The position numbers were made by a program, and so were the translations under genes. From CAZXBB01 sp964638815 (GTDB lineage: Bacteria > Planctomycetota > Phycisphaerae > Phycisphaerales > SM1A02): DNA of 36,218 nucleotides. The stretch lies in assembly GCA_964638815.1 (NCBI GenBank), contig CAZXBB010000337.1, forward strand, positions 1 to 36,218, in the 5' to 3' direction. Shown one piece after another: positions 24,072 to 32,259 of this stretch (its first letter is position 1; each line of letters starts with the position of its first letter). The notes under the pieces were generated by a model. That model made no database searches and was not told the DNA's origin. It was given only the letters and a program-made list of their open reading frames with translations.

Positions 24072-25640
24072 ATGCCGAAACTTCCGCCCCACCTCGCCCC
24101 CGGCTCGCCGGCGCCCGGTGCGCCAGACGACCGGCCCGACTTCGTCGGCCGACGGCGGCTCCTCCTCCTGTGCTGGCTGTACGCGGCGCTCCTCGTCGCA
24201 GCGGCCGGCGTCTTCATGGCGACCGACTACCGGGACCTGCTCGCGGCGCGGGAGGGCGCCGTCGCCCGGCTCGCCGATCTCGAGGCGCAACCCGAGGTGA
24301 CGCACCCCGCGCAGCGCGCGCCCGACCCCGCCGCGCATGCGCCGGTCGATCAGGCCCGGTCGGCGGCCGGGCGCGCCGACGCCGCCGTCACGCGTGCACG
24401 GATGCACCTCGGCGGCTTTCTCGCCGGCCTCCTCGTCGTGGTCTACTTCATGCTCACCGTCCGCCGCAACACGTTCACCGCGGCCGGGATCCTGAACACG
24501 GCCACGGTCATGATCATCGTGCTCGGCCTCGTGGTCCTCGCGTCGCGTCTGGCGATCCAGAAGGCCCTGCCGGGCTCCGCCGGGTGGGGGCTCGCCGAGC
24601 TGGCGATCATGCACCTTGCGGCGGGCGCCATCCTGCGCTGGTCGGGCAAGGAGACGACGCTGCCGTTCATTCCGCTCCTCGGCGTCTGGGCCGTGACGTT
24701 CCTCGTGCCGGGCGCGACCGGAATGGAGATGCTCGACCGCGTGGTCGTGGTGATCATCAGCCCCGCGGTGCTCATTCCCGGCGCCCTCCTCGCCAACTGG
24801 CGCGAGCGGCGCCGCGAGGATGAGGCGGAGCGTATCGAGCTCGCGGGCCGCGTCGAGTCATTCGGCGGCGAGCTCTCGCGCGCGCGGATCGTCCACGACG
24901 CGATGTTCCCGCCGTCGTTCACCGGCCACGTGGCGTTCGAGTACGAATACCAGCCGATCCACGAGATCGGCGGCGATTACGTGCACGCCCACGCATCACC
25001 CGACACGGGACGCGTCACGCTCACGCTGCTCGACGTCGCCGGCCACGGTCTTGCCGCGGCGCTTACGGTCAACCGGCTCTTCGGCGAGCTCGAGCGGATC
25101 ATCGCCGAGAACCCGGCGGCGGATCCCGCGGAGCTGATGACGCTCCTGAACCGCTACATCTACCTCACGATGGCGCGGCACAGCATGTACGCGACCGGGA
25201 CGAGCATGATGCTCGACCCCGTCGACGGCACACTCACCTGGGTGAGCGCGGGGCATCCGCCCGCGCTCGTGCGCCGAGCGGCGGGCACGGTGGAGGAGCT
25301 GCCGACGACATCGATCATCCTCGGCGTGATGGAGCCGAACGAGTTCGATCCGGGCACGCAGCAGGTCAGGATCGGGCCGGGCGACACCGTGATCGCGTTC
25401 ACCGACGGCGCGTTCGAGGCCCGCGATTTCCGCGGCGAGCGGTTCGGTCTCGATCGCCTGCGCGAGACCGCGACCTTCTCCCCGCCCCCGCGGAGCTGGC
25501 CGAAGTTCATCGCCGGCGCCGTCGCCCGTCACCACGAGGGCAATGCCGAGGACGACGTGCTCATCGCGGCACTGACGCTCAGGAGTCTGCGCGTGCCGGA
25601 CGCGAGCGAGATCCGCATGCGGGAGATGAGCCGGATTTGA
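24072..25640 (+). CDS. Membrane-bound SpoIIE/RsbU-type (PP2C-fold) serine phosphatase
   Basis: 522 residues from ATG 24072; the frame is also open to GTG 24039, and neither start has a clear Shine-Dalgarno. The N-terminal half is membrane-embedded: one helix near 20-43 (LLLLCWLYAALLVAAAGVFM), a periplasmic or loop segment of about 55 residues, then roughly five more helices to about residue 240. A short linker (RERRREDEAERIELAGRVES) leads to the PP2C domain with metal-binding EIGGDY (Asp-302), LLDVAGHGLAAAL (Asp-321), VSAGHPPALV, VIAFTDGAFEA and EDDV (Asp-494/Asp-495). Family members usually dephosphorylate anti-sigma-factor antagonists. No antagonist or switch kinase gene lies nearby, so the target is unknown. 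The stop overlaps the ribD start. Confidence 0.9.
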   Translation: MPKLPPHLAPGSPAPGAPDDRPDFVGRRRLLLLCWLYAALLVAAAGVFMATDYRDLLAAREGAVARLADLEAQPEVTHPAQRAPDPAAHAPVDQARSAAGRADAAVTRARMHLGGFLAGLLVVVYFMLTVRRNTFTAAGILNTATVMIIVLGLVVLASRLAIQKALPGSAGWGLAELAIMHLAAGAILRWSGKETTLPFIPLLGVWAVTFLVPGATGMEMLDRVVVVIISPAVLIPGALLANWRERRREDEAERIELAGRVESFGGELSRARIVHDAMFPPSFTGHVAFEYEYQPIHEIGGDYVHAHASPDTGRVTLTLLDVAGHGLAAALTVNRLFGELERIIAENPAADPAELMTLLNRYIYLTMARHSMYATGTSMMLDPVDGTLTWVSAGHPPALVRRAAGTVEELPTTSIILGVMEPNEFDPGTQQVRIGPGDTVIAFTDGAFEARDFRGERFGLDRLRETATFSPPPRSWPKFIAGAVARHHEGNAEDDVLIAALTLRSLRVPDASEIRMREMSRI

Positions 25641-26764
25641 CGACGCCCGCCGACGACGCGCGCTTCATGGCCGCCGCGGCCCGCCTCGCCCTCCGCGGTC
25701 ACGGCGGCGCCGAGCCGAATCCGCTCGTCGGGTGCGTGCTCGTGGCGACGCCCGGGTCGGGCCCGCCGAGGATCGTGGGCGCCGGGCTGCACCGGGAGTA
25801 CGGCGGGCCGCACGCCGAGATCGACGCGCTGCGCGCGGCCGGTGATCTCGCCCGCGGCGCGACCGCGTACGTCACGCTCGAGCCGTGCGATCACCACGGA
25901 CAGACCGGGCCGTGCAGCGAGGCCCTCATCGAAGCCGGCGTCGCCCGCGTGGTCATCGCCCGCGCGGATCCGAATCCCGAGGCCGCCGGCGGCGCCGCGC
26001 GACTCGCCGCGGCGGGCGTGCGTGTCGATCACTTCGACGGCTGCGGGGCCGCGATCCGCGTGGGCGATCCGTTCGTCCACCGCGTCCGCACCGGCCGGCC
26101 CTGGGTGGTCGCGAAGTGGGCGCAGACCCTCGACGGCCGCATCGCGACCCGCACCGGCGAGAGCCGCTGGATCTCGAGCGCGACGAGCCGGCGCTGCGTC
26201 CACCGCGAGCGCGGACGGGTGGACGCGATCATGGTCGGCATCGGGACGGTCAGGTCGGATAATCCTCGGCTGACGGCGCGCGGCGTTCGCGTGCGCCGCG
26301 TCGCGCGGCGAGTCGTTGTCGATCCGGCGCTCGAGACGCCGGCGGAGTCGCATCTCGTGACGACCGCCCGCGCCGTCCCGACGCTGATCGCGTGCGACGA
26401 GGCGACGGCGGCGAAGGACGACGGTCGCGCCGCGGCGCTGCGCGCCGCCGGCGTCGAGATCCTGGGCCTCCCGGTGGAGAACGGCAACCTCGCGCTGACT
26501 CCCCTGCTCGAGACGCTCGCGACGCGTCACGACGCGGCGAACGTCATCGCTGAAGGCGGGTCGCGTCTCGTGGGCTCGCTCTTCCGCGAGCGTCTCGTGT
26601 GCGCGGCGTGGGTGTTCGTCGCCCCGCTGGTGCTCGGGGATCCGGACGCGGTCCCGTGCGTGACCGGGCTCGCGCCGGAGGCGCTCACGGACGGCGTACC
26701 GATGACCCTCGTCGCACGGCACGACCGCGGCGGCGACCTGATGCTGCACTACCGCGTCGGGTAA
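25637..26764 (+). CDS. ribD: Bifunctional riboflavin deaminase-reductase
   Basis: 375 residues. Carries out the second and third steps of riboflavin synthesis: deamination of the pyrimidinone, then ribosyl side-chain reduction. The deaminase domain (about 5-145) has GPHAEIDAL (His-59 zinc ligand, Glu-61 catalytic) and LEPCDHHGQTGPC (Cys-84 and Cys-93 zinc ligands). The reductase domain (about 150-375) has KWAQTLDGRIAT, WISS, IMVGIGTV..DNPRLTAR and NVIAEGGSRLVGSL for NADPH and substrate binding. The start is TTG 25637, overlapping the phosphatase TGA as TTGA; family sequence begins at once (DDARFMAAAARLALRG), which supports it. The other rib genes are not in the window. Coupling to a signalling phosphatase is unusual but may only reflect compact layout. 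Confidence 0.94.
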   Translation: MTTPADDARFMAAAARLALRGHGGAEPNPLVGCVLVATPGSGPPRIVGAGLHREYGGPHAEIDALRAAGDLARGATAYVTLEPCDHHGQTGPCSEALIEAGVARVVIARADPNPEAAGGAARLAAAGVRVDHFDGCGAAIRVGDPFVHRVRTGRPWVVAKWAQTLDGRIATRTGESRWISSATSRRCVHRERGRVDAIMVGIGTVRSDNPRLTARGVRVRRVARRVVVDPALETPAESHLVTTARAVPTLIACDEATAAKDDGRAAALRAAGVEILGLPVENGNLALTPLLETLATRHDAANVIAEGGSRLVGSLFRERLVCAAWVFVAPLVLGDPDAVPCVTGLAPEALTDGVPMTLVARHDRGGDLMLHYRVG

Positions 26765-26782
26765 GCCGCCGGCGTTGGCGGC
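26765..26782 (+). terminator. Short hairpin after ribD
   Basis: GCCGCC-GGCGTT-GGCGGC, a perfect 6-bp stem directly behind the ribD stop, in the 97-bp gap between convergent genes. No U-tract. Confidence 0.4.
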
Positions 26783-26861
26783 GGAATCATCGCGGAATGT
26801 GACGATGTACGTCCTGACGCCGCTGACGACTCACGAAGGCGCCGCCTGGACTCCCTGCAGC

Positions 26862-28229
26862 TCAACGCAGACCATACGTCTCCGGCGCCAGCCGCAGCGC
26901 CGTCGCCGCCGGATGGAACCGCAGCACGTTGTCGCCGTTCTCGAGGATCCAGCGCCCCCCGGCGGCGGTCTCCCGCGCCACCCGCACCGTGTCCATCGGA
27001 CGCCCGTCGTAGCCGAACATCGTGATGCGCGCGACGTGGCGTTCGCGCGGATACTCCTGCAACGCGACCTCCGCCGCCGGCACCTGGGTCAGGATCGCGA
27101 GCAGCTCGTCGACGAGCGTCGCGTCCACCGCGCTGCCGTCATGATCCGGGGCGATCCAGCGGTCAAGGTCGCGGGTCAGCCCGACCGCGCCGGCCGCGCC
27201 GTCGATGCGGATCGTCTTGACGTCGGCGGGCACGACGCCGGTCGCGGTGATCGCGACGAGCTGCGCCGCGGGCAGGAAGAGCGCGCGCAGCACCGGCTCG
27301 CTGACGCGCACGACGGTATCGCGGCCGTCGATCAGCCCGAACCGGTCCTGGGCCCCGACGCCGACGCGGGCGCCGATCGCCAGCCGCTGCGTCTCGAGGG
27401 CGCGCTCGACGGAGCCGCTGCGATCCCGCAGACGCGTCGTGGTGACGGTGACCGAGCCGGACGGCGTGTCGAGCCCGAACTGGGCCTTGTCGGAAGGCTG
27501 ATCGAGCACGAAGCCGGCGACCTGCGCCCGGCCGAGCGCCTGCATCAGGGCGTCGCGGGCGGCGGGGTTCACGCGGGTGCGCATCGGCCGCTCCATCCGC
27601 CATCGCTTCCCCTCGCGCACGAGCTCGCTGACGCTGCCGCCCGTCTCGATGACGACCCGATCGGAGTCGACGCCGACGTCGCGGAAGATCGCGCGATCGC
27701 GCCACTCGCGCGCATCCATGTCCGTCGCTCGCTCGTGCAGCTCCTGCGTGACCACGTAGACGCCCGCGTCCCCCTCGATCTCGGCGTACGCGAGACCGCC
27801 GATGCCGCGCCGTCCGAGCACGAGCGTCGTCGCGCCGCCCGGCGACTCGAAACGCACGCTCGCACGGGGCGGATCGAGGCCGAGCGCCGCGCGGCTGCGC
27901 GCATCCGCCTCGCCGGGGTCGAGCACATCCACGACGCGCACCGCCGTGGCCAGCGCCGGGAGCTGTCGCATCGAGAACGCGTCCATCGGGCAGGCGAACG
28001 GCTTCGTCTGCATCCAGCCGTCCTCGCCGCGCACGAACTCCATAGCCTCCTCGCCGCGCACGAGCGTGATGCGCGAGACCCCGTCCGCGGGCAGGCTCCC
28101 GACGGCGAGCAGCGGCTCGAGGCGGCCCGCGGCGTCCGCACCGCGGCTCGCGTAGCGCTCCGCGAAGATGGCGGCGGCGACGCCGAGCACGGCGAGCACG
28201 CAGAGGATGACGGTGGAGCGGATCTTCAT
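26862..28229 (-). CDS. DUF4340 protein, membrane-anchored partner of the ABC operon
   Basis: 455 residues. An N-terminal helix (STVILCVLAVLGVAAAIFA, about 4-22) anchors it, with the rest probably outside the cytoplasmic membrane. The body shows the beta-rich repeated pattern of DUF4340: segments such as RITLVRGEEAMEFVRGEDGW, followed by WRDRAIF, RVVIETGGSVSELVREGKRW and RFGLIDGRDTVVRVSE. It is the last gene of the ATPase-permease-GldG set, starting 20 bp after the GldG-like stop, and no Shine-Dalgarno is visible. DUF4340 genes commonly follow Gld-type ABC genes in planctomycetes and other bacteria; their biochemical role is not established. The association suggests a periplasmic part of that transporter or complex. 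Confidence 0.85.
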   Translation of the reverse strand: MKIRSTVILCVLAVLGVAAAIFAERYASRGADAAGRLEPLLAVGSLPADGVSRITLVRGEEAMEFVRGEDGWMQTKPFACPMDAFSMRQLPALATAVRVVDVLDPGEADARSRAALGLDPPRASVRFESPGGATTLVLGRRGIGGLAYAEIEGDAGVYVVTQELHERATDMDAREWRDRAIFRDVGVDSDRVVIETGGSVSELVREGKRWRMERPMRTRVNPAARDALMQALGRAQVAGFVLDQPSDKAQFGLDTPSGSVTVTTTRLRDRSGSVERALETQRLAIGARVGVGAQDRFGLIDGRDTVVRVSEPVLRALFLPAAQLVAITATGVVPADVKTIRIDGAAGAVGLTRDLDRWIAPDHDGSAVDATLVDELLAILTQVPAAEVALQEYPRERHVARITMFGYDGRPMDTVRVARETAAGGRWILENGDNVLRFHPAATALRLAPETYGLR

Positions 28230-28249
28230 GACGCGGGCGAGCGAGAGGA

Positions 28250-30340
28250 TCAGATTCGGCGGAAGAACCACAGGACGAAACCCAGCGCGAGACAGGCGCC
28301 GGGCGTCGCCAGCACGGTGAGAAGCCCCCACCGCAGGGCGGCGGCGCCGTCCACGCCGTCGAGCCGCGCGACCTGTCGGCTCACGGGGCCGGGCGCGATG
28401 AGATCGTCGAGCTGCGCAAGCCAGGCGACCGAGGCGAGCAGCAGCTCCTGGTTGCCGGGGTTCGTCAACGCGACGCGCTCGCCGCCGATCGCGCGGGCGG
28501 CGTCCGCGGCATAGCTGAGCAGCCACGCGCCGGAGCCGACGACGATGATGCGCTGCGTTCCCGCCCCGAGCGGGTTGGGACGCTCCGCCGCCGCGACGAT
28601 GGGGACCGGCGTCTCGAACGGCGCTCCGGACACGACCGCGGCGTCGGCGGCGAGCTTCACCGCCCAGTCGGCCTCGATCCAGCGCCGCGGATCGGGGTCC
28701 ACGCTCGCGATGACGTCCACTCGGGTTCCCGCGGGGCGGTCGCCGGTCAGCACGAGCGGGACCGGCATGGGGAAGTACGCCTGCTGTCCGTTGACGGCGT
28801 CGCAGATCGGATGCGCGGTGGTGAAGCGACGCACGGCCTGGCCGCGCTCGTAGGCCGGCTGCCCCTCGGCGTTCTGGACGACCTGGTATACCGCGTTCGC
28901 CGTGTCGGGCCTGACGCCGAAGTCCTCCGCGAGCCGCTGCCACGGATCCGGCTGGCGGTAGCGAGGGAGGAGACTCGGGTAGACGCTCAGCAGCACCGGC
29001 TCGCCGTCCGCGACGAGATCCGAGACGGCGCGCAGGAGCGCACGCTCGGTCGGGTCCGGCTCGAGACCCTGCCGCTGCGCGGGGGGAATCACCACCCACA
29101 CCGCCCGCTGTGCCTCGGCCGGCACCGGGCGGTCCCCGGCCGCGACGCGCCATTCGCGCACCTCGAAGCGCGAGGCGTGCAGGAGCGCCGCCACGCCGGC
29201 GACATCCGCGTTCTGCTCGTTGCGCCGCAGCATCGACCGCTCGCCACCGTGCACGAAGACCACCATCGGCATGCGCGGCACGAGGAGGGAGCGGATGCCC
29301 GCGGAGATCACCTGCTCGCCGCGGAAGCGCTGGTCGTAAGCGACGGCGCCGCCGCCGACCTCGCGCACGTTGAGCTTCGGAAAGAGCTGCGCGGAGCCGA
29401 TCACGGCGGAGCGGTCGGGCCCGATCACGACGGCCGCCTCGCCCTCGGCGAGCGCGCGGCCGATCGCCGCGATCTCCAGCTCCGGAAGTTGCGCGAGGGG
29501 ATCCGCGGCAACGGCGAGCTGCTGAGCCATCGCGCGGTAGTCGTCGCGGACGGAGCCCGCGAAGCGCACGAGGAGCGGCGCGACGTCCGTGCGGCCGACC
29601 CACTCGCTGTAGATTCGCGCCATCTCGTCCAGCTCGTTCGCCCACTGCGAGAGGGCCTGGGCCAGGATGCTCCGCGCCGTCTCGTAATCGGGCATCGGTT
29701 GCGTCTCGCCGACGACGCGGGCGTCCCGCACGGCGTCGAGCACCTGGCCGCCTTCGCCGGCGAGCAGGCCGATCAGGCCGAGCCGCTGCTGGATCTGCTC
29801 GCGGCGAGGGTCGTCCGCGGCGACCGCGGCGAGCACCTGTTCGAGCTGCCCCGACTGGCGCTGGGCGAAGACCCGGAGCCGTTCGAACGCGTCCACCCCG
29901 TCGTCGAGCGCGGTCTCGTACGCGCCGATCGCCGCGGACTCCGTCTCGCGCAGCCGCGCGAGCAGCGCCTCGTAGGCGGGGAGCGAGGCGGGATCGGTCG
30001 GATCGACACGCACGACGGAGATCGCCGGTGTAGCGTCGCGGTAGCGCTCCAGCACTTCCTCGACCTGCTGCTGCATCGCGTCGCTCGCCATGCGCTCGAC
30101 GAGGATCACGCCGATCGTCCACTCCCCCTCGAGCTTCGCGAGAAGCTGCCGGGTCTGCTCGCTCAGCGAGTAGGCGCGCGTCTTGGTCGCGTCGATCCGG
30201 TAGCGCAGCTCGTGACGCTGCGCGAAGTAGTTCACGACGATCGCGATCGTCACGAGCGCAAGCAGGAAGATCGCCAGGTTCAGCGCGTACGCGCCGTGCC
30301 GCGCGAGATTCCGCGGCGGTTTCGCGCGCGCGACGCTCAT
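28250..30340 (-). CDS. GldG-like ABC transporter auxiliary protein
   Basis: 696 residues. ATG 30340 is preceded by GGAGGTG and overlaps the permease stop as ATGA. An N-terminal transmembrane helix (about 20-42, LNLAIFLLALVTIAIVVNYF) and a C-terminal one (LLTVLATPGACLALGFVLWF) enclose a large extracytoplasmic region. This matches the GldG layout: the region begins YRIDATKTRAYSLSEQTRQLL and later has VVFVHGGERSM and AVWVVIPPAQR, typical of the GldG / ABC-type uncharacterised transport (DUF4350-like) fold. About residues 60-260 form an inserted helical, Gln/Glu-rich segment, possibly coiled coil. In Bacteroidetes gldAFG is needed for gliding; here there are no other gliding genes, so the substrate or role is open. 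Confidence 0.85.
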   Translation of the reverse strand: MSVARAKPPRNLARHGAYALNLAIFLLALVTIAIVVNYFAQRHELRYRIDATKTRAYSLSEQTRQLLAKLEGEWTIGVILVERMASDAMQQQVEEVLERYRDATPAISVVRVDPTDPASLPAYEALLARLRETESAAIGAYETALDDGVDAFERLRVFAQRQSGQLEQVLAAVAADDPRREQIQQRLGLIGLLAGEGGQVLDAVRDARVVGETQPMPDYETARSILAQALSQWANELDEMARIYSEWVGRTDVAPLLVRFAGSVRDDYRAMAQQLAVAADPLAQLPELEIAAIGRALAEGEAAVVIGPDRSAVIGSAQLFPKLNVREVGGGAVAYDQRFRGEQVISAGIRSLLVPRMPMVVFVHGGERSMLRRNEQNADVAGVAALLHASRFEVREWRVAAGDRPVPAEAQRAVWVVIPPAQRQGLEPDPTERALLRAVSDLVADGEPVLLSVYPSLLPRYRQPDPWQRLAEDFGVRPDTANAVYQVVQNAEGQPAYERGQAVRRFTTAHPICDAVNGQQAYFPMPVPLVLTGDRPAGTRVDVIASVDPDPRRWIEADWAVKLAADAAVVSGAPFETPVPIVAAAERPNPLGAGTQRIIVVGSGAWLLSYAADAARAIGGERVALTNPGNQELLLASVAWLAQLDDLIAPGPVSRQVARLDGVDGAAALRWGLLTVLATPGACLALGFVLWFFRRI

Positions 30341-31140
30341 GGCCACCTCCGGGAGGCGAGCACCCGGCTCGCGGCGACGAGGAAGACGACGGTGAAGGAG
30401 AGGAAGTAGACGATGTTGAACGTGTCCACGAGCCCGATGATGAAGCCGTGCACGCGGGTCAGCGGGTTCGCGAGCGTGAGGATGCTCGCCGCGGCGTCGA
30501 CGCGGGGAAGGATCGCGTCGAGCAGCGGTCCGTTCCCGGGCCGCGCCGCGAGACCCTCGGCGAGCGGGGCGAGCCGCGGGAGCGCCACCGTCGCCAGGAG
30601 CAGGATCAGCCAGAAGAAGATCGTGGTCAGATACGCCATCATCTGCGAGCTCGTCAGCGTGGACGCCAGGATTCCGCTCGCGAGGTACGCCGCGCCGACG
30701 AGGAGGAGCCCGAGGTAGCCGCACGCGACCTCGCCGTAGTCCGGCCGGCCGAACTGCTCGAGCGCGAAGACGAAGACGGCCGTCGGCACGAGCATGACGA
30801 CCAGGAACCCGAAGGCGCCGGCGAACTTGCCGAGTATGACCTGCGTCTCCCCGACCGGCGCCGTCATGAGCATCTCCAGCGTGCCGAGCCGCGTCTCCTC
30901 GCTCAGCGTGCGCATGCTGATCGCCGGGCCGACGAAGAAGAAGACCCAGACCCCGATCTCGAAGAAAAGCCCGAGCGAAGCGGGCTGGCCCTCGCTGAAG
31001 CCGCCGCCCACGAGCAGCGGCGCTGCCGCGAAGTACACGAGCGCCGTGAAGAAGACGAAGAGCGCGATGAGCAGCGGGCCGACCGGCGAGAACAGGTACG
31101 ACCGCAGCTCGCGGCGCGCAATGGCGATCGTCGCGCTCAC
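30337..31140 (-). CDS. ABC-2 type permease, GldF-like
   Basis: 267 residues. GTG 31140 overlaps the ATPase stop as GTGA and has GGGGAGG about 7 bases upstream, which fixes this start over the longer open frame. MSATIAIARRELRSYLFSPVG is the typical ABC-2 entry (coupling helix before the first membrane segment). Six hydrophobic helices follow: near 20-45, 60-80, 105-130, 140-165, 170-195 and 235-258. PAISMRTLSEETRLGTLEMLMTAPV is the conserved ABC-2 loop, which contacts the ATPase. With the ATPase upstream and the GldG-like protein downstream it should form one membrane complex. Confidence 0.92.
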   Translation of the reverse strand: MSATIAIARRELRSYLFSPVGPLLIALFVFFTALVYFAAAPLLVGGGFSEGQPASLGLFFEIGVWVFFFVGPAISMRTLSEETRLGTLEMLMTAPVGETQVILGKFAGAFGFLVVMLVPTAVFVFALEQFGRPDYGEVACGYLGLLLVGAAYLASGILASTLTSSQMMAYLTTIFFWLILLLATVALPRLAPLAEGLAARPGNGPLLDAILPRVDAAASILTLANPLTRVHGFIIGLVDTFNIVYFLSFTVVFLVAASRVLASRRWP

Positions 31141-32159
31141 TTCACGCCTCCCCTCGTCACGGCGGGCGCCGCTTCGGCCCGCTTTGCGTGCACGAGCGGA
31201 ATCGGGGCCGGCTTGTCGGACGTGTCGAGCTTCCCGCCGGCGACGAGCGCGACGAACATCTGCTCGAGGCTCGGGGCTTCGCGCTTGATCTCGCGGAGGC
31301 CGGCGCCGAGCTTCCGGAGCGTGCGGCTCATCACCTCGCGGCGGTCCTCGGCGTTCGGCACCGGCGTCACGACCAGGCGGTACCAGCCGTCCCCGAGCAG
31401 GCCGGCGTGGACCGACTCGACGCTCGGCAGCGCGAGGATCGCACCCTCGGCCTCGGCGGAATCGGTCTCGATGACGTACCGGCATCCCTGGGCGAGCGTC
31501 TGCCGCAGCCGGTCCACGGACCCCTGCGCGAGGATCCGGCCCCCGGCCATCATGACGATGTCGTCGCAGACGAGCTCGGCCTCGGGCAGGATGTGCGTCG
31601 ACAGCAGGATCGTGTGCTCACCGGCGAGCTCGCGGATGAGCTCTCGCACGTGGCGAATCTGCTCGGGGTCGAGACCGGCGGTCGGCTCGTCGAGGATCAG
31701 CACGGCGGGCCCGTGGAGGATCGCCGCCGCAAGTCCCACGCGTTGCCGGTACCCCTTCGAGAGGTGCCCGATGGTGCGGCGGCGGACGTCCCAGATCTGG
31801 CACTTCCTGAGCGCGGACTCGACGCGGCCCCGACGCTTGAAAGCGGGCAGGCCAAAGAGGCGGGCGCGGTACTTGAGGTACTCGCCGACCCGCATCTCCG
31901 AATAAAGCGGGGTCGACTCGGGCATGTAGCCGATCCGCTTTCTCGCGGCCCGGGGGGCGGTCACGACGTCGAGACCGTCAACGAGGATGGTGCCCCGCGT
32001 CGGCGTCAGGTAGCCCGCGATCATCCGGATCGTGGTGGTCTTGCCCGCACCGTTCGGCCCGAGAAAACCCACGACCTTGCCCCGCGGAATCCGAAAATTG
32101 ATCGAATCGACCGCGACGACTTTGCCGAAGCTCTTGGACAGATTGTGCGCAACGATCAT
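31137..32159 (-). CDS. ABC transporter ATPase, GldA/NatA-like
   Basis: 340 residues from ATG 32159. Walker A is GPNGAGKTT (34-42), signature LSKGYRQRVGLA (133-144) and Walker B VLILDEPTAGLD (153-164), with the switch histidine in LLSTH. LSKGYRQR rather than LSGGQ is typical of the GldA/NatA type that serves ABC-2 permeases. About 100 residues after the core (from ETDSAEAEG to APSLEQMFVALV) are the C-terminal regulatory domain of this type. MIVAHNLSKSFG is the usual start; no Shine-Dalgarno is evident and the leader would be near 50 nt from the candidate -10 at 32220-32215. First gene of the four-gene operon, divergent from the PAS-GAF-REC gene. Confidence 0.95.
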   Translation of the reverse strand: MIVAHNLSKSFGKVVAVDSINFRIPRGKVVGFLGPNGAGKTTTIRMIAGYLTPTRGTILVDGLDVVTAPRAARKRIGYMPESTPLYSEMRVGEYLKYRARLFGLPAFKRRGRVESALRKCQIWDVRRRTIGHLSKGYRQRVGLAAAILHGPAVLILDEPTAGLDPEQIRHVRELIRELAGEHTILLSTHILPEAELVCDDIVMMAGGRILAQGSVDRLRQTLAQGCRYVIETDSAEAEGAILALPSVESVHAGLLGDGWYRLVVTPVPNAEDRREVMSRTLRKLGAGLREIKREAPSLEQMFVALVAGGKLDTSDKPAPIPLVHAKRAEAAPAVTRGGVK

Positions 32160-32194
32160 GGTGAGGGGGAGGGTTCCAACCCTAGGAATCGGAA

Positions 32195-32222
32195 TTGCAC
32201 CCCCCCGGACGTTAGTTATACA
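32195..32222. promoter_or_regulatory. Divergent promoter region with overlapping symmetric -10 boxes
   Basis: Plus strand: TTGCAC (32195-32200), a 16-bp spacer and TATACA (32217-32222) serve the PAS-GAF-REC gene. Minus strand: TATAAC (32220-32215) points at the ABC operon, without a clear -35. The two -10 boxes share four base pairs, so RNA polymerase bound one way should exclude the other. Confidence 0.5.
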
Positions 32223-32259
32223 CTCGGTGATCCCGCACTCGCCGCCCGCGGAGGAAAAC

